This document shows, piece after piece, positions 17,544 through 27,395 of a stretch of DNA of 64,000 bases. This stretch comes from Pedobacter nyackensis. Its GTDB lineage: Bacteria; Bacteroidota; Bacteroidia; Sphingobacteriales; Sphingobacteriaceae. The translations under genes and the position numbers were made by a program. Each line of letters starts with the position of its first letter. The first letter of the stretch is position 1. The DNA is taken from positions 186,001-250,000 of the forward strand of contig NZ_FWYB01000004.1 in assembly GCF_900176505.1 (NCBI RefSeq), read 5' to 3'. The notes beneath the pieces are model-generated. The model saw only the letters and a list, made by a program, of their open reading frames with translations, was not told the origin of the DNA and did not search any database.

Positions 17544-20456
17544 ATGTGTATTAAATTACCACTATTGTTATGTGCATCGCTATGCATTAATTTTTCTTAC
17601 GTCTATGGGAAAGAACCGGATAAAAGTCCGTTTCAGGTGTCTGTAAGAGATACCTCAAAGCTGAGTATAAAGAAAAAACTTATAAAGGAAGCAGGTGCAG
17701 CTGTATCATCATACAAGCTCGCTGAAATTCCTGCTGTTTCATTGCAACAGTACCTTAAGGGACAGGTCCCCGGCCTTAATATTCAGGAGCCAAGCGGAGA
17801 GCCTGGAACGGTACAAAACATGTTTCTGAGGGGCATTTCTTCTCCCTTGATATCTCCGGCAGATGTATTACAACAACAACCGCTAGTTGTGCTGGATGGG
17901 ATACCTCTTATCGGGGAACATCCTTTTGCTTACGATATCCAGTTGTACAATTACAATCGGATAGGCACGGCAACAAATCTTCTGACGAATATTGACATGA
18001 ACAATATTGAAGAAATCAAAGTATTGCGTGATCTATCTGCAGTTGCCATGTATGGACCTAACGCTGCCAATGGTGTAATTGTCTTGACTTCCAAAAAGGC
18101 AGGTAAAATCAGGAGAATCAGCATTAACAGTTATTTTGGCTTTGCTCCGAGACCAAACGTAGCTACTTTAAATGCTTCGTATGAAAACGCATTCAGAAAG
18201 CAGTTTTATGATCGGTATACGGCAAATGGGCGGTATTCTGATGAAGATATTTACCCGCAATACTTGAGCGATTCTTCGAGTACCATATACAATGGCCCAT
18301 CGAATTGGACAGATAATTATTATCGGAACGCAATGGTTCATAGCATTTCGGCAGATCTCTCAGGCGGAAGTGAGCGGGCAAATTTCAGGTTTTCGGGCGG
18401 CAACATGCGGAATCAGGGAATTGCTGATTCTACCGGGCTGGATCGGTACAACGTGATGTTCAATATCAACATGAAGCCGCTGGAGTGGCTTACCGCTTCG
18501 CTAATGATCAATGCCAATCGTTTGGAGCGTGCCAGGAATCGGAACTTACGGGACCGGTACGCGCAAACCAACTATATTCCTTCGCTGGCTATGCCACTCG
18601 CACCTAACAAGGAGGTGTACCAGCAATATGTTAGCCAGTTCAATAATGGGTTCGATAATAACGTCAATACCATGCTGGATGGTTATGGAAAGTTGATGGT
18701 AAACTTGAAGAATTTACAAATATCATCAGGAATAGCAGTTGATTATAATGAAGCTAACCGAGACATCTTTTTTACAAAGCCAGTTATGGAAGGCAACAAT
18801 TATGCTTCAAATTATTTTGGATATAATCAACGGCTGCTTTTTGAAAATGTGATTTCTTACTCGAAACAATTTGGGGCAGCTCATCACCTGAAATTAATCG
18901 GAGGCCAGGTGATACAATGGGATCTTTCAAAATACAATTATGGTTATGGCTATAGGGGAGTAAATGATTTGATTAAATTAAATCTGATTGATAATGAACT
19001 TACGGCAAAGTCGTTTCCTGCTAATCTATTGTTTAAGTTTTTAGATAAGACAAGTCATAACCTCTTTTCAGTTTATGGCCATGGCTCCTATGAATTCAAA
19101 GATAAATACAGCCTTTCGCTGCTCTTGAGGGGCGATGCCTCGTCAAATGCCCAGCCTACCAGCAGATGGTTTTTCTCTCCGGTATTGTCCGCAGGTTGGA
19201 ATGTTAAAAACGATTTGTTATCAAACCAAAACAATATTTCAGCATTAAACCTGAGATTGAGCGCTGGCCGTCTGGGCAAATTAAATGCTTTTGATAATTA
19301 TGGGCAGGGACCTCAGTATACATCAAATATCGGATATACTGGTAATGTAACCCTACCTGGATTCAATGGCTATTCAACACTTTCCCGCCCTTATAATTCT
19401 GGTTGGGTAGGATATGGCATTCCCTGGGCCTATACCGATCAGGTGAATTTTGGGATTGATTTTGGGATAAATAACGATCGCTTGCAGGGTAGTCTGAATG
19501 TATATACAAAAACAGATAAAAATCAATTGTTACGTATACCAGCCTATGCAGAATATGGGTACAAAGCTGCCATAGAACCTGGTTTGTCTGTGAATAATAA
19601 AGGGGCCGAGTTATCATTGAGTTATGCTCCTTTTCAAGCCGGCAATAGTGGTTTTTCATGGACATCTTCCTTCAATATCAGCTATAACGCTAATAAATTG
19701 CTGGCTTTGCCAGGTGGACTCAACGAAATGGTTATCGGCAACAGTCTTTTAAGGGTAGGCGAGGCAGTGGATCGTTATTGGTTGCTTTCCAATGAGGGGA
19801 TATATAATTCTGTCAATGATATTCCTGTTAGCAATGGCACAACAATGAAATATACCGGAACCACACTTCAGCCAGGAGATCCTAAGTGGAAGGATCAGAA
19901 TGGAGATAACGAGATCGATAATAAGGATAAAACTTTATATGGTCATAGTCAGCCGGTATCGGTTGGCGGTTTCAATAATGATTTCAAATTGGGAAAATGG
20001 TCATTGAGCATGAATTTTTATTTCAACCTGGGTCGTAGTGTGCTGAATCAACAGATGGCCAATTCTCTGGATTTTATTAACCGCGAGGGAAGTAATGCCA
20101 TAGAGTCTGTAAAGGAGATCACATTTTGGGAAAAAAGAGGAAACAGAAACGATTATCCGCTATATAACCCATGGAGCAATGTAATTCCATACCGTATTGA
20201 TCAGGATTTATTCGTGGAGAATGCATCTTTTCTAAAAATGCGGACGCTTTCAGTAGGTTATGACCTCACCTCGGCACTGGGTAAGGGGAAAATGAAAATC
20301 AATAGCCTTTATATATATGCCATGGCAAATAATCTTTTTACCCTAACCCAATATAAGGGCCTGGATCCTGAATTGGTGTCTTATACCGGTTACGACACAG
20401 GATATGGAATGCCTCTTCCCAGAACTTATACCCTTGGATTAAAAATGAACTTGTAA
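17544..20456 (+). CDS. SusC-family TonB-dependent transporter, short form
   Basis: A SusC homologue of about 970 residues starting the 11-gene surface operon. The frame is open from a TTG at 17487, but the ATG at 17544 gives a good signal peptide ending in Val-Tyr-Gly. The usual carboxypeptidase-regulatory-like beta-sandwich is missing: after about 25 linker residues the protein goes straight into the plug (LAEIPAVSLQQYLKGQVPGL, VLRDLSAVAMYGPNAANGVI, ending about residue 190). The barrel follows and ends in Lys-Met-Asn-Leu. The gene overlaps the downstream susD by one base (TAATG), which implies translational coupling. The missing domain is also absent from the upstream sequence, so this is not a start-site error. 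Confidence 0.9.
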   Translation: MCIKLPLLLCASLCINFSYVYGKEPDKSPFQVSVRDTSKLSIKKKLIKEAGAAVSSYKLAEIPAVSLQQYLKGQVPGLNIQEPSGEPGTVQNMFLRGISSPLISPADVLQQQPLVVLDGIPLIGEHPFAYDIQLYNYNRIGTATNLLTNIDMNNIEEIKVLRDLSAVAMYGPNAANGVIVLTSKKAGKIRRISINSYFGFAPRPNVATLNASYENAFRKQFYDRYTANGRYSDEDIYPQYLSDSSSTIYNGPSNWTDNYYRNAMVHSISADLSGGSERANFRFSGGNMRNQGIADSTGLDRYNVMFNINMKPLEWLTASLMINANRLERARNRNLRDRYAQTNYIPSLAMPLAPNKEVYQQYVSQFNNGFDNNVNTMLDGYGKLMVNLKNLQISSGIAVDYNEANRDIFFTKPVMEGNNYASNYFGYNQRLLFENVISYSKQFGAAHHLKLIGGQVIQWDLSKYNYGYGYRGVNDLIKLNLIDNELTAKSFPANLLFKFLDKTSHNLFSVYGHGSYEFKDKYSLSLLLRGDASSNAQPTSRWFFSPVLSAGWNVKNDLLSNQNNISALNLRLSAGRLGKLNAFDNYGQGPQYTSNIGYTGNVTLPGFNGYSTLSRPYNSGWVGYGIPWAYTDQVNFGIDFGINNDRLQGSLNVYTKTDKNQLLRIPAYAEYGYKAAIEPGLSVNNKGAELSLSYAPFQAGNSGFSWTSSFNISYNANKLLALPGGLNEMVIGNSLLRVGEAVDRYWLLSNEGIYNSVNDIPVSNGTTMKYTGTTLQPGDPKWKDQNGDNEIDNKDKTLYGHSQPVSVGGFNNDFKLGKWSLSMNFYFNLGRSVLNQQMANSLDFINREGSNAIESVKEITFWEKRGNRNDYPLYNPWSNVIPYRIDQDLFVENASFLKMRTLSVGYDLTSALGKGKMKINSLYIYAMANNLFTLTQYKGLDPELVSYTGYDTGYGMPLPRTYTLGLKMNL

Positions 20457-21982
20457 TGAAAAGAAATATAAAATTAATGGCTGTTCTACTGCTTTTTATA
20501 TTGATAGGCAGCTGTAAGAAAATAACAGATGTTCAATCAACCAGGGCAGTTGGTGAAGTGAATATGTGGAATAAACTCGAGGATACCCGGGTAGCATTAT
20601 TAGGCATATATGGATTAACACGCGCCGCAATGGTAGATAATAATGCCCATTGGATTTATGGCGACTTAAGGGGTAAACAATTTGTTAGCACCTCCAGACA
20701 GGACCTTAAAGCGGTTACGGATAACAGGCTAAAGGCTTCCTATCAAACACTGGATGAACTTTCTAACTGGCGCAGATGGTACGCGGTAATTAATGCAGCA
20801 AATATCTTTCTCGAACGAGTAAATGATGTTAAAAAGGCTGATAAACGTTACACCGTCAATAATATGGAGGTTGATATCGCTCAGGCTCGTTTTCTCAGGG
20901 CTTTTGCTTACTTCTATATGGTGAGGGTATGGGGGGATGTGCCACTTATTATTTCCTCTCATGATGGCGAGTTTGAAAATAAGACTCAAAATAGTGGCGC
21001 TGAGGTACTCGCCTGGGCGGAGCGGGAATTGGTTGCGGTGATGGATATATTGCCAAATAAATATGGAGAAAATGATCCAAAGCAACCGGGACTCTATTAC
21101 GGTGAGAACCTTGGCAGATGGACTGGGTCATTGGCCCGTCGCGTATCAGCTTATGCTGTTCTGGCCCACATTGCAGCCTGGCAGGGGGAATATCCGAAGG
21201 TAGCTACCTACACAACAAAAATGATCAATGAGGCTGGTAGTGCCGAGATTGGCTTGACTAGTGTAGATAATCTGACTAGTTCAGGGGAATTTTTTTCAGC
21301 AAAACGACACACCCATTTATTGGGATTCAATTTTACTTTTCAGCATGGGGAAGGCGGAATGTCTGGTCACATAGAAGAGCTCACACTTGCATTTCCATTT
21401 GTGAATAAAGCAATCCCTGATATCTATATGCCAAAGGACTCTATCCTTAAGGTTTTTAATGAAAAGAAAGATACCCGATTCGGTCAGGATACCCTGGGCC
21501 GTCCAACTACCGATCGTTACTTCTATAATTTCGACGCCAGATATCCGATTTTTAGTAAAATCAAAGTTATAATGGGGGGATCAGCTTCAACTTCAACATC
21601 CGATGCCAAGTTTAGCTTTTTTTCAAGTGTTGCTCTTTTTACACGTCTGGAAGATGTTTATCTCCTGCGTGCAGAAGCTAATTCTGTACTTGGTGACCGC
21701 CAAGCTGCCATTAACGACTTGAATGTGATCAGATCAAACCGGGGACTTCCAAATTATGCCGAAGCAACAAACGGATTAGTGATTGATGCCATTTTTAAGG
21801 AGAGAAAAAGGGAGTTGATGGGAGAGGGGCATTACTGGTATGATCTAATACGTTACAACAAGATCCGACATAATAACAGTGCTTTTACAGAGCTGATTAA
21901 CTCCGGTGGTATATACTGGCCTGTAGCTGAGCAATTATTGCAACAAAATAAATTGTTAACTCAAAATCTTTATTGGAAATAA
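20456..21982 (+). CDS. SusD/RagB-family surface lipoprotein
   Basis: SusD-like lipoprotein of 508 residues and partner of the short SusC. Its ATG shares one base with the susC stop, and its own stop shares one base with the next start. The lipobox is Ile-Gly-Ser-Cys at residues 18-21, followed by Lys-Lys. Family landmarks are VDIAQARFLRAFAYFYMVRVWGDVPL (about 140-165), EDVYLLRAEANSVLGD (about 398), LNVIRSNRGLPNY and IFKERKRELMGEGHYWYDLIRYNKI near the C-terminus. It is expected to bind the glycan at the outer membrane and close the SusC barrel. Confidence 0.93.
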   Translation: MKRNIKLMAVLLLFILIGSCKKITDVQSTRAVGEVNMWNKLEDTRVALLGIYGLTRAAMVDNNAHWIYGDLRGKQFVSTSRQDLKAVTDNRLKASYQTLDELSNWRRWYAVINAANIFLERVNDVKKADKRYTVNNMEVDIAQARFLRAFAYFYMVRVWGDVPLIISSHDGEFENKTQNSGAEVLAWAERELVAVMDILPNKYGENDPKQPGLYYGENLGRWTGSLARRVSAYAVLAHIAAWQGEYPKVATYTTKMINEAGSAEIGLTSVDNLTSSGEFFSAKRHTHLLGFNFTFQHGEGGMSGHIEELTLAFPFVNKAIPDIYMPKDSILKVFNEKKDTRFGQDTLGRPTTDRYFYNFDARYPIFSKIKVIMGGSASTSTSDAKFSFFSSVALFTRLEDVYLLRAEANSVLGDRQAAINDLNVIRSNRGLPNYAEATNGLVIDAIFKERKRELMGEGHYWYDLIRYNKIRHNNSAFTELINSGGIYWPVAEQLLQQNKLLTQNLYWK

Positions 21983-23097
21983 TGGAAATCAATCGTATTA
22001 AAAAGCAATTGTTCCTAATTGGAATGATCGCTATAGCCATCATTGCTTGTCGCAGAGACTCCGGTTTTTACGATCACAAGGCATTGAGTCAGACAGTTCC
22101 GGTAAATACCTATGATTATCTGAAAAGCAAAAAAGGAATATTTGATTCCATGGTGCTGGTTATTGATCGTTTGGGACTTCAAACGACACTCAGGGATAGC
22201 AATATCACAGTTTTTGCGGTTACCAATTCGAGTTTTCGTTTGGCTGTAACTAACCTGAACAATACGCGCAAATTGGCCGGAAAACCACCCTTGAATTTAT
22301 CAGGCATGGACTATATCCAGCTGGACACGATTATGACGCAATACATCATGCGAGGTAAAATTACTACTGAGGATATGAAAGACCAGGATGGCTTGCTTTT
22401 ACGAGGTGTGCGATATGGCTATCAAATGAATGCGAGACTAAAGACTAATGCGACTTCCGGTTTTGAAAATGGTGGGCCTAAGACCATTATTTACAGCGAT
22501 ACAAGATGGACCCAGTTTCAACGTAGCTGGGCGAGTACCAGCACAAGCTCTACCAATATTATCGCTACGAATGGCATAGTACATACCATCAATCAGGACC
22601 ACATTGCCGGATTTCAGGATTTTGTAAAGCGCTTTACGCTAAATTTTCCTCCTAAAAATTACTTCAAATTGTATGGTGGGAAGTTAACTGTTTCAGCGGA
22701 AGCACCGGATAGTCCCTACCCAGAAAAATCTTATTTTATGGTAGATGGATCGGCAATCACGAAGTTTCTAAACACTAATGCTTTAGTTACGAAGCCTTTT
22801 TGGATCAATATTGAATTTCCGACAGCTCAAATATGTAATGCCTACGCTTTCACTTCTGCTAATGACAACGCAGGAAGGAATCCTAGAAACTGGAATCTTC
22901 AGGGCTCACAGGATATGGTGACCTGGGAAAAGCTGGATCAGCAAATCAACCAGGATTTTCCTGAGTTTTTCATGCAGAAAGTTTACCGCTTTCAAAATAC
23001 TAAAGCTTATAAGTATTACCGCATGAACATTACTGAAAATAACGGGAGAGCAACGGAGTTGCAAATAGCTGAATATATCCTTGGCTTTAAACTATAA
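21982..23097 (+). CDS. Lipoprotein with FAS1 and discoidin-like (F5/8 type C) domains
   Basis: Lipoprotein of about 371 residues from the ATG at 21982, which overlaps the susD stop by one base. The lipobox is Ile-Ile-Ala-Cys. Residues about 30-215 form a fasciclin (FAS1) domain: GLQTTLRDSNITVFAVTNSSF, then the H2-like block ATNGIVHTINQDHI. Residues about 225-370 form a coagulation-factor F5/8 type C-like module (WINIEFPTAQICNAYAF, NPRNWNLQGSQDMVTWEKLD, YKYYRMNITENNG). The same C-terminal module occurs in the last gene of this operon (34144). A surface glycan-binding or adhesion role is inferred from the domains and the SusCD context. Confidence 0.85.
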   Translation: MEINRIKKQLFLIGMIAIAIIACRRDSGFYDHKALSQTVPVNTYDYLKSKKGIFDSMVLVIDRLGLQTTLRDSNITVFAVTNSSFRLAVTNLNNTRKLAGKPPLNLSGMDYIQLDTIMTQYIMRGKITTEDMKDQDGLLLRGVRYGYQMNARLKTNATSGFENGGPKTIIYSDTRWTQFQRSWASTSTSSTNIIATNGIVHTINQDHIAGFQDFVKRFTLNFPPKNYFKLYGGKLTVSAEAPDSPYPEKSYFMVDGSAITKFLNTNALVTKPFWINIEFPTAQICNAYAFTSANDNAGRNPRNWNLQGSQDMVTWEKLDQQINQDFPEFFMQKVYRFQNTKAYKYYRMNITENNGRATELQIAEYILGFKL

Positions 23098-23124
23098 ACA
23101 GATCAAAAAATACAAATTACAGAA

Positions 23125-24231
23125 ATGAGTTTCAACCTTAATAATAATCGTAATATTCAAAGGAAAAGCAAATGGTTGCTGTTTGCTGTGCCTTTTATTT
23201 TATCTTTCTCAGGCTGTAAGAAATTATTCGAGGTGCCTGGCGAAAAAGAATACATTAGTAATAAAATCAGTTATGGCACAAAATTCTTTGAGCCTATATT
23301 GGGTCGGACCACACTAATGGGAAGTTTCAATGCTGATAATTCAACACAGCCATTAACTTTTAGTATAGTTAATGCACGCTATGGTGATGGTCGACCTATC
23401 ACGGATTTCTATAAAACAAAAGAAGTTTGGGTTTGGACAGGTGCTTATGATGGTAAAGAAAAAACGCTGGAAGAAATCAATAGTAAAAGAAAAAAAGAAC
23501 TAAGACCACTTCTTGAGGTTCGTGCTTCGGGGCAGTTGATTTTATGGTCTTCCGCTACAGATGATCTTATTCCTGCCAGGAAAACCGATAGTACAAATTT
23601 GTTACAGGATCGTCGTTATTTTGATGTGAAAGTTTCGAATATCGGAGGAGAAGTGATCATAAAGGATCTCGAGTTCAGACTATGGCGTGAGCGTCCTTAC
23701 GAGCCATCAAACGACTTTAATCCCTATACAGGAAAGATTGCAATAACTCCGGCCGATTTCCTGGATCCAATTAACAAACTGAATTATATCCGTCCCTCGC
23801 GTATATCCAATATCATAGGGAAAAGTACCCGGAAAGAATTGGTGTCCAATGATGTGGTCGTGTCTATCAGGCCATTTTCCGGAGGAAACGGTCATTCCCT
23901 GCGCTTCAGGTTCCTGGACAAGAATGCTGTGGTTATTAATCCTGCTAAGTTTAATGAAACAAAATGGGATCAGTTAGTTCATGGATTTAACAGGCAAACT
24001 ACTGATGAATATGTACAATATGATGTTGCTTATCCTATTCCCCTGATCAATATCCCTACTTCATATGCAAGTGGTGGTAGGGCTAATGTAAACTTTAGCT
24101 ATTCCAGATTGGGTTTTGGGGGTATTCGCCAGGTAGGATCTATAGGTCTGGATTTTAGTATTTATAGAGAAGGGGACTGGGAAATTGTTTTTCAATTCCG
24201 CAATGACAATCCAAAATTTGAAGATGAATAA
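23125..24231 (+). CDS. DUF5007 family lipoprotein
   Basis: Predicted lipoprotein of 368 residues with a long polar N-region and a lipobox ending in Ser-Gly-Cys at about residue 31, followed by KKLFEVPGEKEYIS. The block KISYGTKFFEPILGRTTLMG is characteristic of the DUF5007 proteins found beside SusCD pairs in Bacteroidota, as I remember the family. The remainder is beta-rich, with no catalytic motif. It is probably a surface glycan-binding or scaffold component of the SusCD complex. The gene begins 27 bases after the FAS1 gene and ends 18 bases before the second susC, so it closes the first half of the operon. Confidence 0.82.
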   Translation: MSFNLNNNRNIQRKSKWLLFAVPFILSFSGCKKLFEVPGEKEYISNKISYGTKFFEPILGRTTLMGSFNADNSTQPLTFSIVNARYGDGRPITDFYKTKEVWVWTGAYDGKEKTLEEINSKRKKELRPLLEVRASGQLILWSSATDDLIPARKTDSTNLLQDRRYFDVKVSNIGGEVIIKDLEFRLWRERPYEPSNDFNPYTGKIAITPADFLDPINKLNYIRPSRISNIIGKSTRKELVSNDVVVSIRPFSGGNGHSLRFRFLDKNAVVINPAKFNETKWDQLVHGFNRQTTDEYVQYDVAYPIPLINIPTSYASGGRANVNFSYSRLGFGGIRQVGSIGLDFSIYREGDWEIVFQFRNDNPKFEDE

Positions 24232-24249
24232 ACTAATACCTATAAGCAT

Positions 24250-27200
24250 ATGAAAATAAGAACAATTTTAAGGGTATTGGTTTGTATAACATTCTTATCC
24301 TTAAGCTTAAAAGCACAAGTTAAACAGGTTACCTTAAAGGGGACCGTAATCGATGAGGGAACAAAGCAGCCAATACCGGCAGTATCCCTAGTGAATAGTA
24401 CCACAAATAAGGCTGTTACCTTTACAGATGGAAAGGGACACTTTAGTGCTGCAGCTCCTGTAGGAAGCACCTTGATTTTCAGATATGTAGGATATCAGCC
24501 CTACAGGTTGAAAGTAAGCACAGATCAGTTGAATCTGACTATCAGGCTTAAGGAAACCAACGCAAGTATGGATGAGGTAGTGATTCGGGGCTTTGTTGCC
24601 CGTTCCAAAGAAGTCACCACTGGTTCTTCCTTTTCCGTAAAAGGCGATGAATTGCAGGATATTCCTGTGGCGAATGTTGAGCAACTGTTGCAGGGAAAGG
24701 TTCCTGGATTGAACATCCAGAATAATACTGGGGCACCGGGATTTAGAGGGACTGTACAGCTTCGGGGCTTAGCTACTTTAGCCGTTTCCAATTCCAGTAA
24801 TGAAACATTCCTGCAGCCAACCTCTCCGCTTTATGTTATTGATGGGATTCCTATTGATGCCGATAAAGCTTCTGAGATGGGATTTGACCTTCAGGGACCG
24901 GGCATTAGTCCTTTATCACTTATTCCTCAGGAGGATGTTGAAAGTATTGAAGTCTTACGTGATGCACAGGCAACCGCATTATATGGTTCAAGGGCAGCAT
25001 ATGGGGTTATTATCATTACCACTAAAAGAGGCCATTCCCAAATTCCTCGAATCAGATATACCAATAACTTTTTTGTAAGTACACCTCCTGCGTTAAGAGA
25101 AACGCTTGGTGGAAATGACGAACGGGCATTGAAACTGGAACAGATTTATGGAAATGCAAAAAGTTTTGCTGACATCATCAGAATCTCACAGACACCGATG
25201 CTATCGGACAGCTTGAACAGTTATTATAACAATTCAACAAACTGGCAAGCCATATTTTACAGGAAAACTTTTAATCAGACGCATAATCTGGCCATTGATG
25301 GTGGAGATCAGAAATTTAACTACAAAGCTAATATGGGATATTTTGCGAATAAGGGGATTCTAAAAAATACCGGATTTAGTAGATACACCCTGAACATGAA
25401 TGCAGAACTAAGACCTAATGATCGTTTCAGGTTTACCACATTTCTTTCGGGTGGGATTGGAAAGCAACAAAAAGGGGATGGCCTTGGTTTTCTTCAACGT
25501 GGCGTAGCCGATAATGCTCAGTCCTCATCTTTACTTCCGGGGCCGTCTTTTTACCAATCCAGTGGTGGAGTGGTTAAATCTTTGGAAACAGTAAATGATA
25601 ATGCAACCCGGAATATCCGGACCAGTATTGACGCGGAGTACACCTTACTTCCAGGTCTGAAAATCATGTCAACATTTAATTATAGTTTTTCATCGGATAT
25701 TGAGGATACATTTACCCCCGCTGCTGCAAATCAGCAGTTTTCGAAGGTGTATGGATTTAACGGAAGAAGCAATTCTTTGTACAATAGGAATATGCTTAAT
25801 TATAGCGCCACTTTTAAGGAAAAGCATAGTATCTATGTCTCTGTAGCTAATGATATCAACGAATCAAGAGGGCAGACCTCAGCGATCAGACAAGAGCGTA
25901 CGCCAAATGATCAGTTCCAAGGTCCCTTGGGCTTTGATGCTTTTTTATCAAAAGGGGGTGGCGTTTTAACTTATAATCGCGGCAGGTTAGCCTCTTTCTG
26001 GGGATCAGCCTCCTATGATTTTATGCGCAAATATATCCTCGACCTCGCATATCGCATTGATGGAACATCCTCAAGCGGACTAAATAATCCATTTTCGAAA
26101 AATCCTTCTGTGGGTCTACGCTGGAATTTCGGTAAGGAGAACTGGATGTCTCATTTTGATTGGTTGAATTCCGGATCAATCCGGGTCAGCTGGGGAAAGA
26201 ACATCACCCCAACAGGAAGTTTATCTAGCATTTATGGCAAATATAATATCGGTGGAAATTATAATAACCAGCAGAGTATAGGCATCGATTTTGGTTCGAT
26301 ACCAAATCCGAACCTGCAGCCTAAAACACGGGAGATGTACAATTTAGGTTTAGATTTTAGTCTGTTTAACGGTAAGGCCGATCTGAACTTTGATACTTAT
26401 TTCAGTGAAATAAAAAATGAACTGTATACTCAAAATATGTCTAATACCATCGGATTTGGAAATTTCCCAAGTAATGAGACAGGAATGGTTAATTACGGAT
26501 ATGAACTGTATTTTGCCATCAGGCCATTATCCAGTAAAAACCCATTTAAACTTAACCTTTCCTTTAATGGCGCCTGGAATAATAACATTCTTACCAGGTT
26601 ACCTGAGGGATATAACGGACAAAATATACTCTTTGCCGGTGCCGATGGTCAGCATACGATTTTACGCGTAGGGCGAAATACTTTGTCCAATTATCTGTAC
26701 ATCAATCAAGGGGTGTATGCGGTAGACAATGATGTTCCTGTTGATCCTGTGACAGGTTTTCGTTACCAGACAGGGAATCAGGTTTATAAAGCCGGTGACC
26801 CAAATATTAAAGACGTAAACGGTGATTATATCCTGGATAAGAACGATTATCAGATAACGGGGAATTCGCAGCCTTTAATCACAGGAGGTATGTCGGCCAG
26901 CCTTTCTTATAAGTCGGTGGGGATGAATATTTATGGTTCATATACTGCAAAAAGAACAATTTTAAACAATGCCCTGGCAAGTCGTCTGAGTATCATGAAT
27001 GATCCATTTGGCGGAAAAGCGGTGATTTCGCTTCCGGATGTAGACATGTGGCGCAAGCCTGGCGATGTAGCCAAATATCCTTATGCCTATGATTATAATC
27101 GTTACAGTATTATTCAACCCTTCCGTTACGATCAGACTTTGTGGCAAGAAGATGGAACTTACCTGAAAATTAACAACGTAACCGTGTTTTATACGTTCCC

Positions 27201-27384
27201 CAAAAAATTTGCACAACGATTGGGCATAAGCAACCTTAGGGTGCAGATGAGTGCGAGTAACATCATTACATTTTCTAAATATTCCGGACCTAACCCAGAG
27301 AATGTAACGGCTCTCGGAAGAGATCTTTCTGCGGGTTATCCAAATTCCAGAGATTATATTTTTGGCTTTAACCTAGACCTTTAA
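24250..27384 (+). CDS. SusC/RagA-family TonB-dependent outer-membrane transporter
   Basis: A 1044-residue SusC homologue opening the second half of the operon. Signal peptide to about residue 22 (Leu-Lys-Ala-Gln), carboxypeptidase-regulatory-like domain about 26-100 (VTLKGTVIDEGTKQPIPAVS, RYVGYQPYRL), the linker MDEVVIRGFVARSKEVTTGS, plug to about 265 (IEVLRDAQATALYGSRAAYG), then barrel ending in Asp-Leu. There is no STN domain. Unlike the short SusC at 17544 it keeps the beta-sandwich, so the two transporters of this operon differ in architecture. They may handle different fragments of one substrate or act in sequence. Confidence 0.94.
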   Translation: MKIRTILRVLVCITFLSLSLKAQVKQVTLKGTVIDEGTKQPIPAVSLVNSTTNKAVTFTDGKGHFSAAAPVGSTLIFRYVGYQPYRLKVSTDQLNLTIRLKETNASMDEVVIRGFVARSKEVTTGSSFSVKGDELQDIPVANVEQLLQGKVPGLNIQNNTGAPGFRGTVQLRGLATLAVSNSSNETFLQPTSPLYVIDGIPIDADKASEMGFDLQGPGISPLSLIPQEDVESIEVLRDAQATALYGSRAAYGVIIITTKRGHSQIPRIRYTNNFFVSTPPALRETLGGNDERALKLEQIYGNAKSFADIIRISQTPMLSDSLNSYYNNSTNWQAIFYRKTFNQTHNLAIDGGDQKFNYKANMGYFANKGILKNTGFSRYTLNMNAELRPNDRFRFTTFLSGGIGKQQKGDGLGFLQRGVADNAQSSSLLPGPSFYQSSGGVVKSLETVNDNATRNIRTSIDAEYTLLPGLKIMSTFNYSFSSDIEDTFTPAAANQQFSKVYGFNGRSNSLYNRNMLNYSATFKEKHSIYVSVANDINESRGQTSAIRQERTPNDQFQGPLGFDAFLSKGGGVLTYNRGRLASFWGSASYDFMRKYILDLAYRIDGTSSSGLNNPFSKNPSVGLRWNFGKENWMSHFDWLNSGSIRVSWGKNITPTGSLSSIYGKYNIGGNYNNQQSIGIDFGSIPNPNLQPKTREMYNLGLDFSLFNGKADLNFDTYFSEIKNELYTQNMSNTIGFGNFPSNETGMVNYGYELYFAIRPLSSKNPFKLNLSFNGAWNNNILTRLPEGYNGQNILFAGADGQHTILRVGRNTLSNYLYINQGVYAVDNDVPVDPVTGFRYQTGNQVYKAGDPNIKDVNGDYILDKNDYQITGNSQPLITGGMSASLSYKSVGMNIYGSYTAKRTILNNALASRLSIMNDPFGGKAVISLPDVDMWRKPGDVAKYPYAYDYNRYSIIQPFRYDQTLWQEDGTYLKINNVTVFYTFPKKFAQRLGISNLRVQMSASNIITFSKYSGPNPENVTALGRDLSAGYPNSRDYIFGFNLDL

Positions 27385-27395
27385 TTGAAATAACT

